26,104 bases of DNA from an uncultured Bacteroidales bacterium (GCA_946406095.1 CAMJJO010000008.1:1-26104); one strand, 5' to 3'. Shown: positions 7,308-13,873, counted from the first letter of the stretch. The notes: a model not told the origin generated them from the sequence alone. Numbers and translations are program-made.

Positions 7308-8180
7308 ATGCGAATCTATTTAAACTGCTGTAGTAAAGGGCTTGAAACGGATATCCTGTTCAAATCTCCTATTGAATTCATTGCTGGAATCAACCGGATT
7401 GCGGTCTGTATTCTATTGTGTCTGGCAAAAGGCATGACAGTCAGCGTCATCTCTTTCTGCCTGATGGACAATCATTTCCACATTTTGCTATACGGCGAGG
7501 AAGAACATTGCATACACTTCCTCAACCTTTATAAAAAGCTGACTCTGATGTGGATAGCCACCCATCGCGGCGCACCTCTGAATGGCGAAATAGTTTTGGG
7601 CCATTGGCCCGTAGCCCGGGATAAAGTCCATGAAAAGGTGGTATATTATCACCGAAACCCGTATGCAGCCGGACTTAAGGCCCTGCCATATTACTACAAG
7701 TGGTCATCGGCCGGGCTGCTCTTCGCCGACAGGAAAGAACAGATGAAGGGCTTGACCAAAGCCTCGGACTTATCCGCCGAATGCAAAAGAAAATATATGT
7801 ATAGCCGCGTTGAAGTCCCTGATAATTGGTATTTTACAGAGGATGGAATGGTCTGGCCGGGCAGCTTTATCGACATCGATTTCCTGGAGAGGCTGTTTCA
7901 AGGTCCGGGTTCCTATATGTTCGAAATGAACAACAGCAATATAGATAAGGAATGCGAAAGGGAAATGCTGATGGACAGTATGATGCTGCCGGACGGGGAC
8001 ATTTTGAAGATGGCCAAGGAACACGCATCCCGGTTGTTCGACAAAAACGATATCGGCCAATGCAGCAAGGGAGAACGGGTAAGCATAGGTGTCATGCTGC
8101 GTAAAGACCTGGGATGTAATCATAAGCAGTTGGCCCGGGTGCTGAGTTTACCAGTCTCGGATCTGAATCTGATAATATGA
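7308..8180 (+). CDS. RAYT-like Y1 (HUH) transposase, REP-associated type
   Basis: A 290-residue protein of the IS200-like Y1 superfamily, most like REP-associated tyrosine transposases, single-strand nucleases that nick at hairpin repeats. The HUH motif is His56-Phe-His58 in CLMDNHFHILL. The candidate catalytic Tyr is in VVYYHRNPYAAGL (Tyr113 or Tyr114), followed by KWSSA, as in the family's YIxxNPVRAGL...WSS block. The C-terminus (LRKDLGCNHKQLARVLSLP) looks like a helix-turn-helix. I chose the ATG at 7308 because the core domain begins just after it and an A-rich stretch precedes it. The frame stays open upstream to an ATG at 7026 inside the repeat array, so a longer product is possible. The last 4 bp overlap comF. 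Base composition is more AT-rich than its neighbours, suggesting acquisition. The flanking 52-bp arrays are candidate substrates. No second transposase or complete IS end is seen. Confidence 0.78.
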   Translation: MRIYLNCCSKGLETDILFKSPIEFIAGINRIAVCILLCLAKGMTVSVISFCLMDNHFHILLYGEEEHCIHFLNLYKKLTLMWIATHRGAPLNGEIVLGHWPVARDKVHEKVVYYHRNPYAAGLKALPYYYKWSSAGLLFADRKEQMKGLTKASDLSAECKRKYMYSRVEVPDNWYFTEDGMVWPGSFIDIDFLERLFQGPGSYMFEMNNSNIDKECEREMLMDSMMLPDGDILKMAKEHASRLFDKNDIGQCSKGERVSIGVMLRKDLGCNHKQLARVLSLPVSDLNLII

Positions 8181-8986
8181 TCTGGAGGGCGATAGCCGAC
8201 CTGCTGATGCCGAGGGTCTGCGTGGTTTGCGGGATGGTTCTGGAGAGGGATGAGGAGCATCTGTGCGAAGCCTGCTGGAAGGATCTTCCCCGGACAAGAT
8301 ATTGGAAGTTGAGGGAGAATCCTATGGCCGAGAGTTTCAACGCGCTGATACAGAGGAATATGGGGGAGGGCGTGCAATACCAGCCCTATGGCTATGCGGC
8401 GGCCCTGTACTTCTATAAAGGAGGATACCGGGAGATAAGCAAGGCCCTGAAATACCGGCGGAACTTTGCAGCGGGCAGGTGTTTCGGGCGGCTGTTGGGG
8501 CAGACGTTGGCAGAGACGGAATTATTCCGGGATGTAGATCTGGTGGTGCCGATTCCTCTGCACTGGTCGCGCCACTGGCGGAGGGGTTATAATCAAGCGG
8601 AAGTAATAGCGCGGGAAGTGGCCCTGGAGTTGGGGGCGAGGTGCGAACCGCGTCTTTTGCGGCGCGCCCGCCGGACGAAGACCCAGACCCATCTGAATGC
8701 CGAGGGCCGTGCCTCCAATGTGGCCGGTGCTTTCCAGGTGAATCTGCGTGGGTGGGGCAAGTTGAGCGGTAAGATGGCAAAGAGTGGTGAAGGTGATGGG
8801 GTGTCCGAAGGCCTGAGATTCCGCCACTGTTTATTAATAGACGACGTTTTCACTACCGGCGCGACCGCCGCCTCCTGCGAACGGGCAATCAGGGCGGCCC
8901 TGCGGACTGCAACCCTCGGCCGGAATTCCAATAATGCCCGCCGAGTCAGGATTTCGGTCGCCACGTTGGCGTGCGTCGAACGCTGA
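8177..8986 (+). CDS. comF: ComF family protein (phosphoribosyltransferase-like, DNA uptake)
   Basis: A 269-residue ComF. An N-terminal zinc-ribbon pattern (Cys15, Cys18, Cys30, Cys33) is followed by a phosphoribosyltransferase-like fold with YRRNFAAGRCFGRLL, the VDLVVPIPLHWSRHWRRGYNQAEVIA block and a PRPP-loop motif (LLIDDVFTTGATAASCE, about residues 219-235). ComF takes part in transport of transforming DNA across the inner membrane in competent bacteria. Many Bacteroidota carry it even where competence has not been shown. A stretch of about 20 extra Gly/Lys-rich residues (about 189-212) sits before the PRPP loop. Its ATG overlaps the TGA of the RAYT gene (ATGA at 8177-8180), so the two are probably translationally coupled. 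It is convergent with the next gene, 8 bp away. Confidence 0.9.
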   Translation: MIWRAIADLLMPRVCVVCGMVLERDEEHLCEACWKDLPRTRYWKLRENPMAESFNALIQRNMGEGVQYQPYGYAAALYFYKGGYREISKALKYRRNFAAGRCFGRLLGQTLAETELFRDVDLVVPIPLHWSRHWRRGYNQAEVIAREVALELGARCEPRLLRRARRTKTQTHLNAEGRASNVAGAFQVNLRGWGKLSGKMAKSGEGDGVSEGLRFRHCLLIDDVFTTGATAASCERAIRAALRTATLGRNSNNARRVRISVATLACVER

Positions 8987-8994
8987 CGTTTGCC

Positions 8995-9498
8995 TTAGAA
9001 TGATTTTCCGAAAGAGAATCCTATCTGATGGCCTTTGTAGGGAACTGTCACTCCTCCATCCAGGTTGCCGGCTCCACCAAGGAACCAGTAATTGACCTTG
9101 AAGAAGTATTTGTGGATGTTGACACCTACTGACGGATTAATGAAATAGCAAATGTCATTATGATCCGAGATGGTAAGCTCCAAGCCGGTGCGCGCAGAGA
9201 CGAACGGGCTGAGATCACTCTTGAAGAAAACATATTTTGCTTCGAGGAAAAGAGGGAAGGATACACCTTCGCTATGAAGTAACTTCTCAAGGCCGGTACC
9301 GATTCCGATGAATGATCCATCTCCGTAAGAAACACCGTGGACCGTCAGAATATCAATCTCTCCACCACCGGCACTTTGCTTTCCAATATTGGCACGCCCT
9401 CCTACCTCGAGCCCACCTGAATATCCTTGTTTAAAACCCGACTGTGCTGAAGCCAAAACTGAAATCAGAAAAAATACAATAGTCAGAAACTTTTTCAT
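8995..9498 (-). CDS. Small exported protein, probable outer-membrane beta-barrel
   Basis: A 167-residue protein starting MKKFLTIVFFLISVLASAQ, a clear signal peptide with the AQ cleavage end common in this phylum. I chose the ATG at 9498 rather than an in-frame upstream codon because the signal peptide begins there. The mature part is Gly-rich and alternates in beta fashion (GGLEVGGRANIG, FIGIGTGLEKLL, FPLFLEAKYVFF, FVSARTGLELTI, HKYFFKVNYWFLGGAG), ending IGFSFGKSF with a terminal Phe, as in 8-stranded OmpA/OprF-like barrels. No specific family is recognised. It is convergent with comF and divergent from the DUF456 gene. A -7 box lies 28 nt upstream. Composition is AT-rich like the transposase gene. 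Confidence 0.75.
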   Translation of the reverse strand: MKKFLTIVFFLISVLASAQSGFKQGYSGGLEVGGRANIGKQSAGGGEIDILTVHGVSYGDGSFIGIGTGLEKLLHSEGVSFPLFLEAKYVFFKSDLSPFVSARTGLELTISDHNDICYFINPSVGVNIHKYFFKVNYWFLGGAGNLDGGVTVPYKGHQIGFSFGKSF

Positions 9499-9526
9499 AG
9501 TATTAACCGTTATTTGAAATGGGCGG

Positions 9527-9534
9527 CAAAGGTA
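9527..9534 (-). promoter_or_regulatory. -7 box of the small barrel gene
   Basis: CAAAGGTA reads TACCTTTG on the minus strand. The 28-nt gap to the ATG at 9498 is the one clearly longer leader among the promoters recognised in this window. Confidence 0.5.
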
Positions 9535-9563
9535 CTCAACTTTCAAAACAAAAGCAAAAACCT

Positions 9564-9571
9564 TATATTTG
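9564..9571 (+). promoter_or_regulatory. -7 box of the DUF456 gene
   Basis: TATATTTG matches TAnnTTTG and ends 7 nt before the ATG at 9579, which supports that start over an in-frame upstream ATG at 9519 lying before the box. Confidence 0.6.
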
Positions 9572-9578
9572 CAGAACT

Positions 9579-10064
9579 ATGACTTCACTTGAAATATTTG
9601 CAATCATCTGCGGGGTGCTGGGCATCATCGGCAGTATAGTTCCAGGGCTTCCCGGGCCGCCACTCAGTTGGGTGGGTCTCCTGCTGGTTTTCTTCGCGGG
9701 TAACCGCGGCGAATGTGAACCTGTCTCCACTCGGTTCCTGTTTATCTGGCTGGCCATTACTACCATAGTCACAATCCTTGATTACGTGATTCCAGGGTGG
9801 TTTGCCAAGAGCACAGGAGGCCACAAAGAAGCCTCCTGGGGTGCTATAATCGGGCTATTCGCCGGAATGTTCCTTACGCCGATCGGCATGCTGGCGGGTG
9901 CTCTGCTGGGTGCCTTCATAGGGGAATTCTATTTCGCACAGCAGGATGCCATGCGTTCTGTAAAGGCTTCGCTCGGCGCATTCCTGGGATTCATCTTCAG
10001 CACTGGCATGAAGCTGGTTGCCGCCGGCATAATGCTGTTCTATATTTTCAAAGTGATAATCTAG
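9579..10064 (+). CDS. DUF456 family membrane protein
   Basis: A 161-residue integral membrane protein. It opens with a helix and a Gly/Pro-rich re-entrant-like stretch (GIIGSIVPGLPGPPLSWVGLLL), followed by a helix at about 55-75, a long GASWG-type Gly-rich segment (about 87-120: WGAIIGLFAGMFL...GALLGAFIGEF) and a last hydrophobic helix (about 140-160). This matches DUF456, a family of unknown function that resembles glycine-zipper membrane proteins. The start at 9579 follows a -7 box directly. It is divergent from the small barrel gene. The right 52-bp repeat array begins 15 bp after its stop. Confidence 0.85.
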   Translation: MTSLEIFAIICGVLGIIGSIVPGLPGPPLSWVGLLLVFFAGNRGECEPVSTRFLFIWLAITTIVTILDYVIPGWFAKSTGGHKEASWGAIIGLFAGMFLTPIGMLAGALLGAFIGEFYFAQQDAMRSVKASLGAFLGFIFSTGMKLVAAGIMLFYIFKVII

Positions 10065-10079
10065 CCTTTTCTTCTCTGG

Positions 10080-10320
10080 CCCGTAGAGGTTTTGCCGGTC
10101 TTTCTCGACAGGTAGGGCAAAAAAAGGCCGACCTGTAGAGGTTTGGCAGGGAATGCTCGACGGGTGGGGCAAAAAATGGGCTACCTGTAGAGGTTTGGCG
10201 GGAAAAGTTTGACGGGTGGGGCAAAAAATGGGCTACCTGTAGAGGTTTGGCGGGTTTTCCTTGACGGGTAGGGCTAAAAAAGGGCTACCTGTAGAGGTTT
10301 GGCGGGAAAAGTTTGACGGG
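10080..10320. repeat. Right array: five 52-bp hairpin units (REP-like), inverse of the left array
   Basis: Five units at an exact 52-bp period, filling most of the 312-bp gap between the DUF456 and YwqG genes. Left arms start at 10080 (CCCGTAGAG), 10132, 10184, 10236 and 10288 (all CCTGTAGAG). Right arms, 15 nt later, start at 10104 CTCGACAGG, 10156 CTCGACGGG, 10208 TTTGACGGG, 10260 CTTGACGGG and 10312 TTTGACGGG. Many arm changes keep G-U pairs. Spacers of 19 nt hold an A6-A7 run, so on the minus strand each stem is followed by a T run; transcripts leaving the YwqG operon would meet them in terminator orientation. A decayed sixth unit may lie at 10321-10365 (a GCGGGTGGGGC remnant); otherwise I see nothing else in this gap. 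Confidence 0.93.
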
Positions 10321-10376
10321 TGGGACGGAATGCAAGCGGAGAGCTGCGGGTGGGGCGGCAAGGCTGGGTGGGGGAA

Positions 10377-11192
10377 TTACGCCGAGGTGAGGTAGCAGCG
10401 GACGGCGGACCAGCGGCGGGCGGCGAGGTCGGCAGGGGCAATCAAGAAGTTGAGCATTCCGCAGTCGAAGAAGCGGAGGTTCCAGTCGTCGTTTTCGTCA
10501 ATCTGAAGGAGGTTGATCATGCCGGGCATTTCCTGGACCACTTCGTCGTAGAAGGGCCGGCCCAGCAGCTGGAACCCGTCACCGCCCACCCAGCAGGAAT
10601 CAGCCACCTCGCCTGAACCACCATCCGCCCCGCAAGAACCCGAAGCCTCGCCTGAACCCGAAGCCTCGCCTGAACCACCATCCGACCCGCAAGAACCCGA
10701 AGCCCCGCCAGAAACACCATCCGACCCGTTACTAAAGGCTATCGGAACAGCCGGCAGGCAGGCCTCAGTGCCATCTTCATATAAAATGCTATGCGTATGC
10801 AGATTCTCGCAGGAAGGGGCCCACAACACCTTGAACCATGGCTCCTCCCACTCGCCGAGCCCGGGTAAAACCACCGCATCCAGATTCCCAAGAAAATAAT
10901 CCAGCGCGGCGAAGAAGTACAGCATCCCCTCGTGAGGCAGCAGGCCATCAGGGTCAACTGCCGCAAGGTCCGAACAACGTATCTGGCAGATAAAGGTCAG
11001 CGGGTCGTCGTATTCGTCCACGGCATCCCGGCCGGCATCGTCCACATACTCCTCCCGGACCGGCACCTCCGGATATTCAAGGTCTTCCGGCATATCCGGG
11101 AAACCCCACCACTTGCTCTGCCCGAACAACGGATCTCCGGCAGCACCCGCCGAAGCCCCCGAAGCCTCCCTGAACTTGATCTGAATCGCCAT
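10377..11192 (-). CDS. YwqG-like DUF1963 family protein with Gly/Ser-rich insert
   Basis: A 271-residue protein of the YwqG/DUF1963 family, whose function is unknown. Family hallmarks are the opening GDPLFGQSKWWGFPDMPED, DPLTFICQIRCSDLA, LLPHEGMLYFFAALDYF, and the C-terminal block NLLQIDENDDWNLRFFDCG followed by LNFLIAPADLAARRW. Between the two halves (about residues 152-200) is a low-complexity Gly/Ser/Glu/Ala insert encoded by a tandem repeat at 10609-10704. The gene is last in a minus-strand operon led by the fucosidase; the gap to the upstream gene is 3 bp. The right hairpin array follows its stop. Confidence 0.83.
   Translation of the reverse strand: MAIQIKFREASGASAGAAGDPLFGQSKWWGFPDMPEDLEYPEVPVREEYVDDAGRDAVDEYDDPLTFICQIRCSDLAAVDPDGLLPHEGMLYFFAALDYFLGNLDAVVLPGLGEWEEPWFKVLWAPSCENLHTHSILYEDGTEACLPAVPIAFSNGSDGVSGGASGSCGSDGGSGEASGSGEASGSCGADGGSGEVADSCWVGGDGFQLLGRPFYDEVVQEMPGMINLLQIDENDDWNLRFFDCGMLNFLIAPADLAARRWSAVRCYLTSA
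10609..10704. repeat. In-frame minisatellite, 39-18-39 bp units, inside the YwqG-like gene
   Basis: Unit A at 10609-10647 (39 bp), a shortened unit at 10648-10665 (18 bp, sharing both ends of unit A) and unit A again at 10666-10704 (one difference, CCGCCCC to CCGACCC). All lengths are multiples of three, so gain or loss of a unit keeps the frame. The encoded peptide repeats GSGEAS and GSCGxDGGSGE. Confidence 0.9.
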
Positions 11193-11195
11193 AAG

Positions 11196-11783
11196 CTAAT
11201 CGAATAAAACCCTAGGATTCAACTCGGTAGGACTCTTCCACGGAATCCCGCGCCTGGCCAGCACCCGCTTCAGGGCAGGCCAATGGGCATGGCAGAATCC
11301 CATCCCGCGAGGCACATCCTTCAGCATCTTGTCCACCTCCAGCTCCGCCTTGTAGATGTTGTCTTCCCACAGCGAAGTGCGCTCGATCGGGTCGAACTTA
11401 AGCATCCGCCCGTACTTCTTGGAGAACTCCTCGTTGGAGATATTGTCCGGGTCGGTGTAGGCCTCAAGCTTCTCGATATCCGCCAGAATATCCTCCTCCT
11501 TCAGCCAATCCGACTCCTCGTCCGAGGCACGCAGATAATCCAGTTCCATGCGCAGGATTAGCAGGCACTGCCGGGGCACATCGTATTCCGAAAGCTGCTC
11601 CAGCACTGCATTGCAGGCGTAGGCCTTCCCAAGAGGGGTTTCCTCCTCCTCGTCGGGAATCGTTCTAATCAGGACAAGGGCGTCCATGGCCAGGGGGATA
11701 TTTGCCCAGATGCGCATATCCTCCGAATTCTTCTTCATTTCGTCGACCAGAGCAACGATCCGGTCCGCATAACTTTTTGCCAT
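11196..11783 (-). CDS. Conserved-looking hypothetical protein
   Basis: A 195-residue acidic, mainly helical, soluble-looking protein with no signal peptide or membrane segment. I use the ATG at 11783 (MAKSYADRIVALVDEM); the frame extends four codons to a TTG. The N-terminal half looks like a set of helical repeats (IPLAMDALVLIRTI, LGKAYACNAVLEQL, QCLLILRMELDYL). The C-terminal part has a His/Trp-rich stretch (GFCHAHWPALKRVLARRGIPWKSP) ending LNPRVLFD. I do not recognise a named family. It sits 21 bp after the AlkZ-related gene and 3 bp before the YwqG-like gene in the same operon, with codon use like its neighbours, so it is very probably expressed. Confidence 0.7.
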   Translation of the reverse strand: MAKSYADRIVALVDEMKKNSEDMRIWANIPLAMDALVLIRTIPDEEEETPLGKAYACNAVLEQLSEYDVPRQCLLILRMELDYLRASDEESDWLKEEDILADIEKLEAYTDPDNISNEEFSKKYGRMLKFDPIERTSLWEDNIYKAELEVDKMLKDVPRGMGFCHAHWPALKRVLARRGIPWKSPTELNPRVLFD

Positions 11784-11804
11784 AATTGCCTGCAAGATAA
11801 TAAT

Positions 11805-12503
11805 TTATTCCAGAATTTTGCGGATATCCTTCTCCCGGGCCTCCGGGAGCAGCTCCCGCAGATGCTCCAGCAGCGCGCCGTACGATTCTTCCGGAGTGCA
11901 GCCGACTTCCAGGGGATTCTCCGCGCTGAACGGGCTGAACCCGCCGAAGACCGGGCCGGAATCCTCCGCCCCGAACAGGGCCTCCGGCGTGCAGAAACTG
12001 CATGTCTGCCAGCCGATATATTTCAAAGTAGGCCCGCGGTACACCCTCTGGATGTCCCCTATCAGCAGCCGCGTGCAATGCGAAAGGCGCGTCACCACCC
12101 CGTCCGCCGCGGCCTTCTTCACCCCCAGAAGGGTGCGGATCTCCTTGCTACCGACAGAGCCCTTTTCTTCGAGCAGAGCCAGCACCTTCCTTCCTGCCTC
12201 GTCCGGCTGATATCTGGCCTGGGAGAGCCTCCAGTTATGCAGATGCGCATACCATTCCACCGTGGCGAAAGCGGCCTTGCCCCCGCAGAGGAACTTGCCA
12301 TAGGCGATCTCCCCGCTCTGCACCACATCCACCTTCCAGTCCCACGGGCCGAGGTCGTCCGACGAGTCGAACCAGTGCTCCGGCGGCGTCATCTCCTGAA
12401 TGGAAAACCCCGGCACCGGCCCCTTGAAGAAGGGCACAATGCCGAATTCGCGTATAGCCGCCAGCATCGATTCGGGTCCCGTCAGTTTCATCTGGTATGC
12501 CAT
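11805..12503 (-). CDS. AlkZ-related winged-helix protein
   Basis: A 232-residue protein resembling a Bacteroidota family annotated as AlkZ-related. The opening IREFGIVPFFKGPVPGFSIQEMTPPEHWF, the WDWKVDVVQSGEIAYGKF segment and the FATVEWYAHLHNWR segment are characteristic. A winged-helix unit follows at about 100-150 (VLALLEEKGSVGSKEIRTLLGVKKAAADGVVTRL). AlkZ proper is a DNA glycosylase for crosslinks, but this family is shorter and its activity has not, to my knowledge, been shown, so no reaction is assigned. The gene begins immediately after the stop of the fucosidase gene with no gap. Confidence in the gene is high; confidence in the family label is moderate. Confidence 0.68.
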   Translation of the reverse strand: MAYQMKLTGPESMLAAIREFGIVPFFKGPVPGFSIQEMTPPEHWFDSSDDLGPWDWKVDVVQSGEIAYGKFLCGGKAAFATVEWYAHLHNWRLSQARYQPDEAGRKVLALLEEKGSVGSKEIRTLLGVKKAAADGVVTRLSHCTRLLIGDIQRVYRGPTLKYIGWQTCSFCTPEALFGAEDSGPVFGGFSPFSAENPLEVGCTPEESYGALLEHLRELLPEAREKDIRKILE

Positions 12504-13844
12504 TTAGAACAACGATATCCCACTCAGCACCGGCCGGGCGTGGGAGCCGGTGACCACCACCCGAAGTTTCCGGGCCTTGCGGTGCTCGATGGGGATGATG
12601 CGCTTATATCCGATAGTAGTCCCTTCCGCGATGGTCCACCAGCCGCCAGTAGCCAGAGCCACATCAAAATTCTGGATCTGGACTTCGAAACTGCTCACCC
12701 TCTGCCCGAGGGAGATATCCTCCTGGAGCTGGATCATGCTGAAAGTGCGGTACTCCGGCAATTCGATCTCCCAGACTCTCCCGCCATTGCGCTTGCGTAT
12801 TTTCGCATCTTCGGCAAGATCCGTCCCGAACGCAGCCTCCCGGGCGGCACGGAATTCCATCAGCCGCAGGGAATCGATTTCGTGGATGCGGCCACGGGTG
12901 TCCGGGGGCACATTCAGCAGAAGAAGGGAATTGCGCCCGACGCTCGATATCCAAATATTCATCAGATCCTCCACCGACTTCACCCGGTCATTCTCGGACT
13001 CGCGCCAGAACCAGCCGGGGCGGATGGAGACGTCGGTTTCGGCAGGGATCCAATGCGCGCCATATACGTTGCCCTGCTGAAGGGTGTCCCGTGGAGGCGC
13101 GCCGGCACCGGGGGTGAAGCCATCGGTGTCCAGAGTGCTCCAGTTGGTCTCGCAGGCAATCCCCCGTTCGTTCCCTACCCATCTGCAGCCGGGGCCCACG
13201 TCGCTGAACATGATGGCATCGGGGCTGTACTGGCGGACCACGGAATGGAAAAGCGGCCAGTCGTATTCCTGTTTCTTCCCGTCCGGCCCCTCGCCGCAGG
13301 CACCGTCGAACCATTGCTCGAAGATTTCCCCGTAGCGGCCTCCATGCACATCCGCCAGGGTGCGGGCGAACTTACCATTGTATTCCGGTGTGCCGTAGGC
13401 GGGGTCGTTCCTGTCCCAAGGGGAGATATAGACCCCGAACTTGAGGCCGTACTCCTTGCAGGCGGCGGACAGCTCCGCAAGCACGTCCCCCTTGCCATCG
13501 CGCCAGCTGCTCTGGGCAACTGTGTGCGTGCTCTCGGGATTGGGCCAGAGGCAGAATCCGTCGTGGTGTTTGGCGGTGATGATGATTCCCTTCATCCCGG
13601 CCGCCTTGGCAGTCGCAGCCCACTGACGGCAGTCCAGTTCCGTGGGGGCGAAAAGATCTTCCGCCTCGGTGCCGTGGCCCCATTCCAGGCCGCTGAAGGT
13701 GTTGGGGCCGAAGTGCACGAACATATTGTATTCCATTTGCTGCCACTCAAGCTGGGCGGGGGTCGGAACGGCACCGTAAGGCTTGGGCCCGCATCCGGCG
13801 AAGACCCCCAGCAGCATAAAAACAGGGAGGATTCTTTTTGTCAT
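12504..13844 (-). CDS. GH29 alpha-L-fucosidase lipoprotein
   Basis: A 446-residue GH29 enzyme that hydrolyses alpha-linked L-fucose from glycans. The start at 13844 gives a lipoprotein signal (MTKRILPVFMLLGVFAGC, Cys18); the frame runs five codons further to a TTG inside the -7 box. Family signatures are MEYNMFVHFGPNTF (37-50), ITAKHHDGFCLWP (89-101), GVYISPWDR and the nucleophile Asp180 in EQWFDGACG. The C-terminal 100 residues are a beta-sandwich (about 355-446: VWEIELPEYRTFSMIQL...). The layout suggests a GH29-B type enzyme, with preference for branched 1,3/1,4 linkages, but this is inferred. The lipid anchor places it in the periplasm or on the surface. It leads an operon with three genes of unrelated type and is divergent from the large SGNH lipoprotein gene. 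Confidence 0.93.
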   Translation of the reverse strand: MTKRILPVFMLLGVFAGCGPKPYGAVPTPAQLEWQQMEYNMFVHFGPNTFSGLEWGHGTEAEDLFAPTELDCRQWAATAKAAGMKGIIITAKHHDGFCLWPNPESTHTVAQSSWRDGKGDVLAELSAACKEYGLKFGVYISPWDRNDPAYGTPEYNGKFARTLADVHGGRYGEIFEQWFDGACGEGPDGKKQEYDWPLFHSVVRQYSPDAIMFSDVGPGCRWVGNERGIACETNWSTLDTDGFTPGAGAPPRDTLQQGNVYGAHWIPAETDVSIRPGWFWRESENDRVKSVEDLMNIWISSVGRNSLLLLNVPPDTRGRIHEIDSLRLMEFRAAREAAFGTDLAEDAKIRKRNGGRVWEIELPEYRTFSMIQLQEDISLGQRVSSFEVQIQNFDVALATGGWWTIAEGTTIGYKRIIPIEHRKARKLRVVVTGSHARPVLSGISLF

Positions 13845-13847
13845 ACC

Positions 13848-13855
13848 CAAAGATA
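13848..13855 (-). promoter_or_regulatory. -7 box of the fucosidase operon
   Basis: CAAAGATA reads TATCTTTG on the minus strand. It ends 3 nt before the ATG at 13844, predicting a leaderless transcript. Confidence 0.62.
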
Positions 13856-13863
13856 GCAATAAG

Positions 13864-13873
13864 TATCCGGATA
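13864..13873. promoter_or_regulatory. 10-bp palindrome midway between divergent promoters
   Basis: TATCCGGATA is a perfect 10-bp palindrome centred within about 1 bp of the midpoint between the two divergent -7 boxes (13848-13855 and 13880-13887). It is a possible shared operator for the fucosidase and SGNH-lipoprotein operons; the binder is unknown. Such a short palindrome could arise by chance. Confidence 0.35.

Noticed and set aside
9519..9578. Upstream ATG at 9519 for the DUF456 gene
   Set aside because: It precedes the -7 box at 9564-9571, and the family's first hydrophobic segment begins directly after the ATG at 9579.
7009..10320. Possible CRISPR array from the regularly spaced repeats
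   Set aside because: The spacers are themselves repeated and similar, the repeat is a hairpin with a short spacer, and no Cas gene is present.
7009..10320. Complete composite transposon bounded by the two arrays
   Set aside because: No IS ends or target-site duplication could be identified, and the passenger genes look like ordinary chromosomal genes; I report only the inverted arrays.
11862..13856. 664-codon open frame on the plus strand, opposite the fucosidase and AlkZ-related genes
   Set aside because: It is antisense to two genes with clear family motifs, its translation is rich in Arg/Gly/Pro without domain-like patterns, and long antisense frames are common with this GC-rich codon use.
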